Positions 11,814-22,737 of a DNA stretch of 64,000 bases are shown piece by piece; the first letter of the stretch is position 1; every line of letters starts with the position of its first letter. A program made the translations under genes and the position numbers. The stretch lies in contig NC_060911.1 of NCBI RefSeq assembly GCF_014805685.1, positions 15,062,212 to 15,126,211 on the forward strand, in the 5' to 3' direction. This DNA comes from Silurus meridionalis. Its lineage: Eukaryota > Chordata > Actinopteri > Siluriformes > Siluridae. The notes beneath the pieces were generated by a model. That model saw nothing but the letters and a program-made list of their open reading frames with translations, had not been told where the DNA came from and searched no databases.

Positions 11814-12684
11814 GTTATCTGATAGCACTGCTGCTCCAACTCTGCTGGGGTGCAGGCCATCAGGGCGGAAGAACCTAGGACGCTCCCAGAAACAGTTCCA
11901 GTTATTAACAAAGAGAAGTTTATGTTCTCGACACCATGACTGTAACCATTCATTTAGAGCTAAAGTCTACTAAACTTCTCAGCCCCTCGCTGGTAAGTGG
12001 GAAGAGGTCCTGACACTATGATCCTCGTTGTGGGTGATGTGCTGCGTACCGTCTCCACCAGGATCCTGAAATCCCTCTTTAATACCTCCGTTTGTCTCAG
12101 CCTGGTGTCGTTCGTTCCGGCATGAAGAACAACCGCTCCGAAGTTCTCCTTCAGGACCGCGGGTACCTGCGCAGCGACATCAAGAACACGAGCACCAGGA
12201 AAACAGCGAGTGTGCACCTTACCTTTAGCTCCGGTAGCGCGGACATGCCGGACGATGGAATCTCCGAGAATCACAGTGTCGCGTTCCGTCTCGCGGAGAG
12301 GCGGCGGTTCTCGGTCGAGATCTCGAAGGCCTGTAGTGGTGGCGGGGAGACGTCCTCGACCGGGCTTTGCTTGTCTCTTCCGCTGCTGCCGCATCCAGGG
12401 TCCATGTTGCACCTTTGCCGGAGTTGTAGGTGCGCTGGGTCTGGGCAGAGAAACACGCGGAGTTGAGGTGCTGGGAGCGTTAGGTTCAACCCGGAATTTA
12501 CCTGGGACGAGTGCGCGTCCGCCCGGGATGTTTCCAGCGCCGCTTTCCGCTCTCGCAGCCGGGCATGCTTTTCATGCAGCTCGCGAATCTGTTTCTCCAA
12601 AACCTCCATCTCCAACGCCACCGTTTGCAAATCGAACGAGTCCTCACCTGTGCTCAAAGTCAGACACACAGCCGGCATAGTGCT
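11814..12684 (-). pseudogene. LINE ORF1 with coiled coil and SGNH-esterase-like domain
   Basis: The N-terminal frame starts near 12684 (MSTMPAVCLTLS). It has a charged heptad-rich stretch, 'LEKQIRELHEKHARLRERK', typical of a coiled coil, and runs to about 12340. A frame change follows. The second frame (11960-12412) holds 'DTVILGDSIVRHV' (GDS block) and 'AVVLHAGTNDTR' (GTND block). After another break near 11960, the block 'FRPDGLHPSRVGAAVLSDNI' supplies the expected D-x-x-H pair. SGNH-type ORF1 proteins are known in CR1/L2 LINEs, so this is a transposon protein, not a host esterase. Confidence 0.75.
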
Positions 12685-12955
12685 CATAATCACGAACAGA
12701 TTTCGGATACACAAATAAGATAAAGTGAGAGAAGATATAGTGGTAGTCGAGTTTAACTGACTACAGGCACAAGTCAGGAAGACAAACAATTTAGGATTAT
12801 TAAAAGAGAAAAACACAAACAAACGAATATAAACACGAATACAAACACGAATACAAACACGGAACTCGCGGCAAACAAGTCAAACACAGGAAGCTACGTC
12901 ACCGGAAGTGTGTGCCTCAAGTGACAGGTCAGGAAGGCTACACTGTCAGGTCTCA

Positions 12956-14000
12956 GGTAGGGCCACAACATCTGCCTTAGACGTGAACATTATGTGGGAT
13001 GAAATACCATTGGCTTCATGTATGAGCATGATGTGGGAGCCTCTGAGGTCAGCCTCAGATGTAAGCAGGTGGTGAGAGGTGGTATATGCCATTAACAGGT
13101 AGTGAAAGGCCCCATTTTTTGGCTCTGGCTGAACAGGTTGGAAGAAGCACTGTAGCATTACATGGGAGGTGACATTAACCACCTCAGAAACAAACCAGTA
13201 GTGAGAGGCCTCACATATTCTTGCATTAACAGCTTGTAAACTGCTCAATCATCTGTCGTTAGTAGGAGAAGAGCTAAAGGACATGTCATTAGGCTCTAGC
13301 TGGAGCACCTTGTGGTCAGCTGCCTTAATGGCCTCTGGAGGGATCTCAATACGGAGAGACTTAGCTGTCAACTTCAAGCTGGAGCTCTTCATAGTGGGTA
13401 TCCTCATTGGGCTCAGGAAGAAAGTCTGCTGAGAACTATAATTTTATTTATTCTCCAGCCCTTTACTTTACTTAGAATAGAAATAAGCCAAATTCATACA
13501 ACAGACAGTGACAGACTCCTAGCTCCAGAAAAAATCAGAAAGGTCTTCATCTTCATCTGTATGCCAAGCAAACTGGCTACAGTGCAAAAGCCTCTGGTTT
13601 CGGTGGTATCATAGAGCTCGGTCCACTTGTACCACAGCCAGTGAGATTACTTTAGTTTAGTTTTAGCATTCATAATGAACATCTGCTCTGCTTCGTCTTC
13701 ATTTCTAGAACAGTTTAATTCCCTACAGATAAAATTGTCCGTAAACCGTTTATTTAAATATTGTCTGTGCATTTGGATTAGATTCGTGTTAAACTGTTGG
13801 CCATTTGAGGAAGCAGCGACAAACCACTTCACGGTCCACATTCAACTGCACAAACTGGTGTTGTTACTCGACACTAAAAGGCTTTGTGTGGATTTGAGCT
13901 TGAAGCAGTTTTATCCTGTTTTATTCAATACACTATTCAGTCTTTATGTTTGGGTCATGTGACTCTTTTCTTCACTTTTAATATGAGAGGAACAAGTCCA
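12956..14000. other. Unassigned region with degenerate internal repetition
   Basis: Between about 12950 and 13420, phrases such as 'GTGGTGAGAGGTGG', 'AGTAGTGAGAGGCC' and 'GATGTGGGAGCC' recur in altered form. This suggests an old low-copy tandem or minisatellite-like sequence. A few ORFs of 60-100 codons overlap here on both strands without family features. I do not call a gene. Confidence 0.4.
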
Positions 14001-14399
14001 GACTCACAGTGAGGATTCCAGTCAGAACAGAGTGTGAGTGCAGGAATATTACAAACCGAAAGTAACAAACCGATAATGGAAAAATCTCTCAACATGTTCC
14101 AGCTTGATGTTCAGGAAAACAGGAAGCAGGTGAAGATGTTATCTTTAACTGACTCAGTCTTCATTGTCCACAAACATCTGCTATGAATTTATTTATTTAT
14201 AAACATGATTCAGACATAAAAACTTCATGAGGTTCAGCTAAACCTGTGAGTGCTTCTTCTGTGGAAATGAATAAATAAAAGTCTCTCACACTCCTGCATG
14301 AAGGGAGAATATTACAGGGTGCAGTCATGCAGTAGTGTCTTATAACACTGGAGTCTGTTCAGTTAAATGCTTTGCTCAGACACGCCCTCTATCTCTCCA

Positions 14400-14404
<5 letters not shown>

Positions 14405-14473
<69 letters not shown>
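14405..14473 (+). repeat. (CT)n microsatellite
   Basis: This is a nearly perfect CT run of about 69 bases. The two open frames across it are artefacts of Leu-Ser and Ser-Leu repeats. Confidence 0.95.
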
Positions 14474-14478
<5 letters not shown>

Positions 14479-14982
14479 ATCCGAGATCTTATCTTCAGCC
14501 TTGAAAAACAATGGCGTATTGATGTGGTTGAATGAAAAAGACGAGTGCATTTTGGTTCTTTTATGAAATTGGTTAAAAACGCAAAATCGACAAACCCCAA
14601 ATTAAGAAGTGAAATCTGAGCTGGGAAACAACCTGAAAAACCTGAGATCAGACCACATATAAATAATATATCACCAGGATATAGATTCATATTCTCTCCA
14701 GTCCTTCACCCTCCATCCATTTCTTTCTCCAAGCAGCTACAGCTGTTCTCTTGTTGTGCTAACTAGCTAACTAGTGCACTAACTCCAGTTGTGTAAAGTG
14801 TAGTAACCTGGATATTGTGTTGTACAGTGTGCTGTTATCACTCCCAGACACACCGGCTTTTACATCCCAAAAGCATTTGATATCTCACTCATATTGATTT
14901 GTGGATGATGAGAAATGGAGAGATGATGCATTTACTTCTTCAGCACAATAAGAATCAGAGAGGAAATGAAAACTGCCTGTGA

Positions 14983-15294
14983 GGTCTCCAACCCTCAGCT
15001 GTGGAATCTTCTGACTCTCTGATTGTTCTTCTTGGTTTTATGGAAAAACTCAGATCTCTTCACTGTCTCCATCTTTACACTGAACAACCTCCAAAACCAG
15101 TGAATGAACCATTAACAAAGAAAGGAAATGATAAAACAGTGACATTTGTTCTAGCTGGTGCAGAGGTTTGTGGTGGGTTCAGTGTTCAGATCTCTGACTC
15201 ACAGACAGTAAAGGGGGAAGTGGTGATGGACGACCAGACTGCAGAAATGATCAACTTTATATTTATCTTTAACACAGAACCTGTGAAGTTCTGA
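14983..15294 (+). other. Exon-like open frame of unknown identity
   Basis: The frame stays open from the stop at 14980 to a stop at 15292-15294 and reads 'VESSDSLIVLLGFMEKLRS' and onward. It ends with 'DDQTAEMINFIFIFNTEPVKF'. The middle part, 'KTVTFVLAGAEVCGGFSVQIS', looks like beta-strand-rich protein. There is no good ATG, so if real it would be a last exon with an acceptor just upstream. The ORF is intact for about 100 codons in AT-rich sequence, which is mildly above chance. I do not recognise a family. It could also be a relic or chance. Confidence 0.25.
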
Positions 15295-16212
15295 AAGTGC
15301 TGAAGTGTTCGTTCTGTTCGATCTACACTGAGTGTTAATGTGTTTACTGAGAACCAGTGAATCATTAAAAACCTCATAACACTTATTAAAGGTCACATAG
15401 AAAAACGAAGCAGGATCACACTTTATATTCAAAGCTTTTTATTAAATGTAAATTTCTGCTTATAAATACAGACTGAAGTGAAACATGTTACCTGCATGTA
15501 CTGTAACGTCTACCTGAGGGTGTACAAACTTATGCTGAAATGTAGACAGGAGACCAGTCCAGTGCTGAACTTCCTACAACAGAATCCACAGAATAAATAC
15601 TGACAGATTCCTGACCATCAGGACATTAGAATGAAATACCACACATTTATCTACAGTACAGTAAAAATGCTGCTGTGTTTATACTGTACACAACAATGTT
15701 CAGCTGGAACACTGGGAGTAACCACATGTTCAGGATGTTGGAGGTGGAGTCACGTGACATCAGATAATCGCATGGCAATGCCAGGGTTTTTTTCTACACT
15801 CTTCTTTTCACTAAATATACACTTCTTTTACACTGAACTGTAAATAATAGTAAAATGATTATGAGATGATAAATGATGAGTAAAATGGTGAGATTTCAGG
15901 ATCTGAGTATCTACACAGGCATGTAGTGAGTGTTTACAGACTGAACACTGCTACAGGCGGAGCTCCAGTGGTTTTCTGGATGTGAGCCACAGAAGACGAG
16001 AAGCTCACGGCATCGGAAACTTGTGTAGAACAGAAACCTTCATCATGGCGCTAATCTGCAGTGTTTATGGAATTCTTCAGTGTCACTGATGTTCAGGAAA
16101 AACGGGAAAATGTTGATCTGAGAAACACGCACTATGGAGTATAACAATGGTGTGAATATTTCAGCAGGAAACAGGATTCTCCGTACTTTTCTCTCTCTGA
16201 TGTGCTGTAAGT

Positions 16213-16213
<1 letters not shown>

Positions 16214-16284
<71 letters not shown>
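16214..16284 (+). repeat. (CA)n microsatellite
   Basis: About 70 bases of CA repeat, followed within 30 bases by a short AAG run. Minus-strand ORFs rich in Cys-Val here are artefacts. Confidence 0.95.
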
Positions 16285-16287
<3 letters not shown>

Positions 16288-16799
16288 ATATTCAATAAGA
16301 AGAAGAAGAAGAATTGATGTGTTGGAGGGAATAAAGTCTTCTCCATGTGCAGATGAACTCTGATCCTCAGCTCCAGAACTGGGTGTTACTGAGTTCTCTG
16401 AGGAGATCAGGTTTCTCACTGCTCTCACTTTTACAACAAACACATTTATTTCTGTTAAATTTTACTCCTAAAAACACTCACAGTAAGAGTTATTGTCACT
16501 GGACTGGTGCTCTGTGCACTACATCTATTTCTGTACTGTTTCTTTATAACATTACATTTTATTTAAATTACAGAAAAATTACATATTTCAGTAACAGTGT
16601 AAAGTTTAGTCAATTTTTTGGTAAATGAATAAAATCAATTGAATTATTAAGTTGATGGTAAGAAGTACATGATCTAATAGATTCATTGTGCCGATTTCAG
16701 ATGACGATGATGTTTTCCATTTTCATAATTTCACACTTTATTTTCTTTTTTTATTAAGTCTTTATTTTCTAATCTGTTGCTAAAACATAACTTTTAGTA

Positions 16800-17430
16800 C
16801 TATTGTGAAGTTGGTGAAAACATCTGCAAGCTGTTAATGTTGGAGCAATAATGTTGGAGCTCTGTGTAAAAGAACAATTTCTCATAAACCCATATTTTAT
16901 TCACAATAAAAAGACAGAAAACATATTAAATGTTTGAACTGCTTCATAGTAGAAGAGTCTGGATGCTGAACTGGTCTGTCTACAGTCCAGAACTTTCACC
17001 AATTAAAACCATGTGGTGCATCACAAAACAAAAAATACAACAAAGAAGATCCAGGACTGCAGTTAGAATCCTGTATCAGACATGAATGGGAAAACATTCC
17101 TCTCCCAAAACTCTACCAACTTTCCTCAGCTCACAGATATAAACAGACTGGTGTTAAAAGTAGAAGAGATTCTGTATGGTGGGAAACATGGCCCTGTCCC
17201 AACTTTTTAAAAATTTGTTGGAGCCATTAAATTCAAAAATCATTCAAAATCAAATTGACCGTATTTGTTTTCCTAAAATGGTACGTTTCCTCAGTTCATT
17301 TGATATTTTTTTCTATGTTCTTTTCTAAATAAAATATGAGTTTATAAGATATGCAAATAATTAAATTGTGTTTTTATGTACATTTAACAAAGTGTCTAAA
17401 TATTTTTGGATTTGTACTTGTATTAATAGA
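16800..17430 (+). mobile_element. Tc1/mariner-like transposon relic, 3' part
   Basis: This is the plus-strand 3' end of the same family as 2832-3980. The decayed transposase end near 16963-17020 reads like LNWSVYSPELSPI, the region with the third catalytic residue. Then follow 'GGCCCTGTCCCAACTTTTT' (about 17190) and the characteristic AAATAAAATATGAGTTTATAAGAT tail near 17325. It lies just upstream of the first Ig exon of gene A and overlaps any place where a signal exon might be expected. Confidence 0.7.
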
Positions 17431-17602
17431 TGTTCTGCTGTAGTGTATAATAATATATTCACTACAGAACATTCAGATTAATTAAAATATAATATATTTA
17501 TATTGTGAATTTAAAAACATAATCTGAAATCACACATGAATCACAGTAAAGTTTTAATGGACTGTTTCTGAGTGAAATATTGAACCTGAAGCTGTGATGC
17601 AG

Positions 17603-19333
17603 GTTTACTGAGTGCAGCTGGAGATGAGATGGTCACACTGCAGGAAGTGGAAGGAACCACTATAACTCTCCATACTGGGATTACTGGAATTCAGACTGAT
17701 GCTCATATAGTTTGGTTTAATGGACCTGAGAAAGCAGAGAAAAAGATATTGAACAGTCAGATGTTTAAAGGAGAAACTGTTACAGAAATCAGTGAGAGAT
17801 TTAAAGAGAGACTGCAGCTGGACAGAACCAGTGGAGCTTTAACCATCAGGAACATCAGCAGGAACCATTCTGGAGTTTATTTATTACAAGTCATCACTGA
17901 AGATCTCTCATCTAGGACTTTTAGAGTCAGTGTTTATGGTGAGTAAAACTGTCTCCTTTCTCCTTTCTGTCCATGTTCAGACCTTCAACTTTATAATTAC
18001 TATAAACTCAATCAGAGCTGAGGAACAGCGAGAATCACCTGAGTACAATCAATAAAACTTCACAGAGAAAATTAATGTACAAATAATTAAAGTAAATCAC
18101 AGACCAAGTGAACGTGTCAGGGGAATCAGCCAATCACATGTCAGGGGCGGAGTTAATTCTGAAACCAAACAAGCACATAGGAAACTGTACAGAAAGCAGA
18201 AATCATGATACTGAGTGATGCACTGAGGGGAATTTCTAATAAAGTGACAGTTTCCAGCAATTTGCAGAAAATTCTGGTGTATTTATGAATGATTTAAAAT
18301 TAAAAAAATTATTATTTGAAAAAATGCAGTGCTTCGAAAGGAAAATTCTCAGATTAGATTCTGTCACATTATAATAAGTGTTCAGCTTGTTATTTATCTT
18401 TTCTATTGAATGTGTGTTTGTGTTTCTTAGCTCCAGTATCAACTCCAGTAATAAATCTAAGAGGAAATAGAAGTCTGTTCTCCACAGAGTCGTGTTCCCT
18501 CTTGTGTTCTGTGGAGAATGGAGAAGATGTGAAATTATCCTGGTACAGAGAGAATGAGAGAATCTCCATCACCAATAACACAGATCTCAGTGTTCCCCTC
18601 AATCTCCCACTTCAAATACAACACCATGAGAAGAACACGTATATCTGTGTGTCTGCAAACCCTGTCAGCAATAAAACTACTTCTCTCAGCATCACACAGC
18701 TCTGTGTTCACAACTCAGGTACATCAGAGAGATGAAACTCATCATAAGAACACAGTGGAATATTAATGACGTATCAGCATCATGTTACAGGATATCTGTA
18801 TCATTTACAGAAATAATTAATGAACATATCGTATTGTTTACAGGACAATCTGAAGGTTCTCGTTCTCAGGTCCCTGTCCTGATATCTGCTGGAGTGTTTG
18901 TGTTATTAATAATATCTGTATCTGTGGTGATTTGGCTGAAAAAGAAAAAGCAACAAGGCGAGTAACACGTCTTTCTGTTCACGTGTGTTTTCATCTTTAT
19001 ATTTGTCCTGTTTTATACAATTTTCTGTGATTTGTGTGTTTAGTTCCTGAAAAAGCTGAAGGTCTGACCTACGCTGATATAACAGTTACAGCTCACAGCA
19101 CAGAGAGAGTTCAAGAGGTAAAGATCTACATGAAACTCCTGAAAATGATCCTGATGTGAAATGTGATTGAGGATTTGGTGTAAAATCACATTTGTTCCAC
19201 AGGAGTGATAAAATCTCCCCTGATTCACATCCTGAAATCTACTGGTGTTTTACAGGAAAAAAACTCAAGAAAAGCACAAGATGAAACGGAGGAGGAGCCA
19301 GTGCTGTATTCAGAAGTGAGGAGATCAAAGTAA
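17603..19333 (+). CDS. Gene A: CD2/SLAM-like receptor with two ITIM-like motifs (5' exon not found)
   Basis: Five exons join in phase: 17603-17938 (V-like Ig), 18431-18718 (C2-like Ig), 18844-18957 (membrane), 19044-19117 and 19256-19333 (cytoplasmic), giving 296 residues plus a missing signal exon. The V-like domain has no cysteines but keeps 'AHIVWFNGPEK' and 'ISRNHSGVYLLQV'. The C2-like domain has paired cysteines ('ESCSLLCSVENGE', 'TYICVSANPVSN', 'ITQLCV') as in CD2-family domain 2. 'VPVLISAGVFVLLIISVSVV' then 'IWLKKKK' is the membrane anchor. The tail has 'GLTYADITV' and 'EPVLYSEVRRSK', both fitting the ITIM pattern, so an inhibitory role is plausible. The intron after 18957 needs a GC donor (AAG|GCGAGT) to keep the frame. 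Family assignment to SLAM/CD48/CD2-like is inference. Confidence 0.7.
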
Positions 19334-19351
19334 TTCATCACATCAATATAT

Positions 19352-19354
19352 CAC

Positions 19355-19400
<46 letters not shown>
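19352..19400 (+). repeat. (ATT)n microsatellite
   Basis: A run of ATT units directly after the stop of gene A, likely within its 3' region. Confidence 0.9.
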
Positions 19401-19403
<3 letters not shown>

Positions 19404-19846
19404 AAGTATTTCCACATGTACAGTGTGTAGATTGTGTACAGTAACGTGAGCTTGGTTGTGGTTGAGATCAGAGTTAGATTGGATTTCAGGCTGCAGTTGG
19501 ATTTATTCCTTCATTCTGAGTTTGAGATAAAAGGAAGGAGATTTCAGAGGATTTGAACTGCGTCGTGTCTGAACGAGTGTTTCTGCTGCTCTCATTAAAA
19601 CCTGTTCACACCCTGATGAAGATCTGATCTGAGCTGTGCTGAGAGAAATCCTGTAGGGGTTCAGGCGTCTCTTCAGGCCTCAGTGTCTAATATTTGAATA
19701 TTTACTGCTTTGACTAACAAACATTAAAGTTCATGTGCTAAAAAGTTCAGCTAAAAAGGAGTTCAGTAAATCAGCAGCTCCAGTTTTCCATCTGTTTACG
19801 CTTCTCACATTACAGCACATTGTTCAGATCAGATACACATCCAGAG

Positions 19847-19882
<36 letters not shown>

Positions 19883-21180
19883 TATATTAGTCAGCATTGT
19901 ATTTACTCCTCACATGAACACGTGACTGTAGATCCTGAAAAACCTGATCATGTCTTTGTTCATGAAACTCTGTTGATCCTCTCAGTGTGTGTAGATCAAA
20001 CAAACACCTTCAGGACTTGAAAATGTAAAATATGAGTGACGTGTGTAGTGTTTTATTTCTAATAAAAATGTACAGGTGGAAATTCCTCTTTTGATCTTTT
20101 GTGTTTTATGAAACATTAAAACGCTGAGATTCTGCACAATTTCATGATTTTAATATATTTTCAGTTCTCATTAAATAACAATGAGTTGATTTCAGAACAC
20201 AGATCTCTCCTTCCTGCCTTTAAAAGGCGCTGTCTTTGAATTGAATTAGAACACTACACTGCCCCCTACTGTTTATATACAGTACTGTGTAAAAGTCTCC
20301 ACACCCTGCGGTATTTTTTCTACAAATTGAGATGTTTATTTTTTCTGCATTAATGATAAAAGTGGGAGAGGAAATGAGAATATAACTAGAAGTGTTTAGT
20401 GACAGTCAGTTTCTAATAAACACATAATGGAGACTGATCTAAATTAAGAAGAACCACGTGAGGTTCTCCAAGATGCAGAAAACCTGAACCTGAGAGAACT
20501 GATCCAGGATTAAAAGCCTCATAACAAATATTATTATTATTTTTTTTACAGTTTACTGCTATTTTTTACTTCATTTATCAAAAGTAAAAGCATGTAATTA
20601 TATTTGAGGACTTTTACACAGTCTACTGTACAATCTGTTCTGTTACAGTGATAAAGTTCAATCAGAAATATTCATTCAGATCTTTTTAAACAATCAGCAA
20701 CTAAAACCCTGAACTTTTCCTGTTTCCTGTAGAAATATTACTATAGTTATTATTATATTTACTATATACTGTAATATACTATAATATACTACAATATATT
20801 ACTATAGAGTTATTATTATATAGAGTTTTTATTTTTGCCAAACAATAAGAAATAATCTCCCAGAGCTTTTACTTTATAGCTGATAGATTTTTATATTTAC
20901 ACTTTGACTCGTGTTACAGTAACGAACAAGAGAAACTGCAATATTAATATCAAATAAGATCGTCATTATAGTCAGATAGAAGAACTACATCAAAGTAAAT
21001 GAACTTGAATTCAATCATAAAGAAAATAACATTTATAACATTATTTGGGTTTATATCATGAAGATAAAACCACGATGGGGTTTAAATGAATAAAATAATG
21101 AAATGTAAAATATTCACACGTTTATTTTCATTTGGAAAATAAAATCACATTAATAAGAACGCATGGTGATCTGGTTTTCC
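19401..21180. other. Probable 3' flank of gene A and AT-rich intergenic DNA
   Basis: A GT microsatellite lies at about 19851-19881. Strongly AT-rich TATTACTATA-type sequence lies around 20740-20820. No further exon was found. 'CCTGCGGTATTTTTTCTAC' near 20306 resembles a repeat end but could not be assigned. Confidence 0.45.
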
Positions 21181-21259
21181 GGAGTGTTTTCTATATTAAC
21201 TCATCGACCATGTAGACTTTTCCCCCAGAAGCAGCAAGTTTTATACCTATAATAGCGTA

Positions 21260-22400
21260 GCTGCTTGGTGTCATGAGAATCTCCCCCACCAGACACTTAC
21301 GTTTGGCCGGAGATCGCCCAACACATCGTTTTGACGTAACCACTCGTCCGGGGTGCGGGGCAGATCGCAATGATGCCACCCCCGTAGTTAAATACTCCCG
21401 GCAAGTAGGGGCAAAAGGGGCAAAACCGACAAAATGTCTGGGTTTCTTAAGACGAAAATGGATTTCGAAGGTCACCCATTCACCCAACACGCCAATACGG
21501 CATATCCACTCGTCCGGGGTGGCAACATGCTCATCATTTTTCTGGAAATTTTTACCCCAGGGAACAATAGCTATGGGGCAATTAATTTCCACATAGAAAA
21601 TGAATGGGGGCTCCAGCGGATCCAGAGCCTGTCGCATCTATATGCTTGTCGAACTCCGGACCGGCACAGAATTCCGGGAATTCCGCGACTTTCTGGCCCC
21701 CATAGAAAATGAATGGGGACTCCGTCCCTCCATGGTTCGGCCGGCGTTCGCCCCATAGGTTCGAACGACACATCCTCTCGTCCGGGGCGATGAGCGGATC
21801 ACTCCCGTACACCCCCCGTTCTTCAATTATCCCGGGAATGATGGGCAGTAAGGGGACGTGTGACATATCAACGGACTTAGCCCAGCTGAGGGAGTTGCAC
21901 TGTGGGTGATATATTGACATCACGTTACGTCACCGCAAGCCACGCCCCCACCATTAGCCCAAATAGGCTAAAAAAACGAACGCGTTCGGAAACGGGCGTG
22001 CGATATGTCAAAACACTCAGCACGGCGGGGGGAGTTGAACCCCGGGTGAATTTTGCCTGTCACGAGACGTCATAGGCCACGCCCACCGCGCAAACCTATA
22101 AGCTTATCGCGTCGTTAAACCAGCTCCGACCCGTACGTGTGACACATTGAACCACTCAGCATGGTCCGGGGAATCTCCGGCGGAGACGTTACGTGGGTGG
22201 GAACGGGCAAAAAATGAAAAACGGTAAAACTTCGGTGACACAGGCGTGTGACGTGTCCGAACACTCGTCACGTTAATGGGAGGCGATCGCTGGGTCATAC
22301 GATGACGTCACGTGACGTCAGTGGCCCTGCCCCCTTGAAAAAAAAAGATGAGAACAGGCGTGTGAAACGCTCGTCTCTCCGAGTACGCATCTCAGTGTAA
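21260..22400. repeat. CpG-rich island with degenerate tandem repeats
   Basis: Base composition changes abruptly to GC- and CpG-rich in an otherwise AT-rich window. The first part repeats 'ACTCGTCCGGGGTG' (21341, 21507, variant at 21775) and 'CATAGAAAATGAATGGGG' (about 21595 and 21704). From 21855 to 22360 a unit opening with a GRCGTGTGAYAYRTC-like phrase recurs at about 21855, 21994, 22133, 22243 and 22357. The spacing is about 139, 139, 110 and 114 bases. Units contain CACGCCCC boxes and TGACGTCA palindromes (two overlapping at 22304-22320). ORFs of up to 148 codons overlap on both strands but lack family features, and I treat them as by-products of high GC. Confidence 0.7.
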
Positions 22401-22417
22401 ATAAACTGGAAATTACA

Positions 22418-22737
22418 GAAGTCCTAAGAGGCCGTGCATTATAATAGATATTATTTTCTTGTGTTTTTGTTATGAAGACGAATTTTCTCCTGATCTTGAC
22501 ATAACAAACATGATCCTTTCCTCATGATCAGTACTTTTTTTTGTATATTCAGTATAAGAGCATGTTCTAGAAGCAGCATCGTGGATATTAATTAAAGCCA
22601 TTTGTGGCAGCGCACATGGCAGTTTCTCGTTTTTATGGTTTCTCTTGATAGCGATAAAACACTCACGAGACAATTAAGTCGTGAAGATAAAAATTAGAAA
22701 GAAAAAAATATTATAGCGCATGGCTTCTTAGGACTTC
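22418..22737. mobile_element. MITE-like element with imperfect ~40-bp terminal inverted repeats
   Basis: The left end GAAGTCCTAAGAGGC (then CGTGCATTATAATA) pairs with the right end TATTATAGCGCATGGC and onward to CTTCTTAGGACTTC over about 40 bases with a few mismatches. The interior of about 240 bases is AT-rich and non-coding. A clear target duplication was not seen. It lies directly after the CpG-rich island. Confidence 0.65.

Larger units (their letters stand above)
8042..12955 (-). mobile_element. Nearly full-length L2-type LINE (decayed)
   Basis: This non-LTR retrotransposon of about 4.9 kb reads right to left. In order it has a 5' region near 12.95 kb, ORF1 with a coiled coil and an SGNH-esterase-like domain, an apurinic-type endonuclease, a reverse transcriptase with a YADD core, a C-terminal region, and a 3' untranslated tail. 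The tail ends in AAATAAACTTGACTTGACTTGACTTGAC, read on the minus strand at about 8045-8075. Domain order and tail fit the L2/CR1 group common in fish. Several frameshifts break both ORFs. Related fragments lie at 1862-2110 and 27090-28080. The 5' limit is approximate. Confidence 0.85.

Noticed and set aside
11960..12412. SGNH hydrolase as a host lipase or esterase gene
   Set aside because: Position and orientation match ORF1 of the L2-type LINE, with a coiled coil before it and endonuclease after it.
14335..14566. ORFs rich in Leu-Ser repeats
   Set aside because: They are translations of the CT microsatellite.
16043..16443. Cys-Val repeat ORFs on the minus strand
   Set aside because: They are translations of the CA microsatellite.
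16702..16760. ATGATGTTTTCCATTTTC as a signal exon for gene A
   Set aside because: The peptide is hydrophobic, but there is no consensus donor before the stop. A mariner relic also lies between it and the V exon.
21191..21637. 148-codon minus-strand ORF and 107-codon plus-strand ORF over the same DNA
   Set aside because: They overlap on opposite strands in the CpG-rich repeat block and have no domain features or splice context. High GC lowers stop frequency. I treat them as by-products.
21855..22360. CRISPR-like array
   Set aside because: Repeats are degenerate, unit length varies from about 110 to 139, and the setting is a vertebrate genome. The pattern is a decayed minisatellite.
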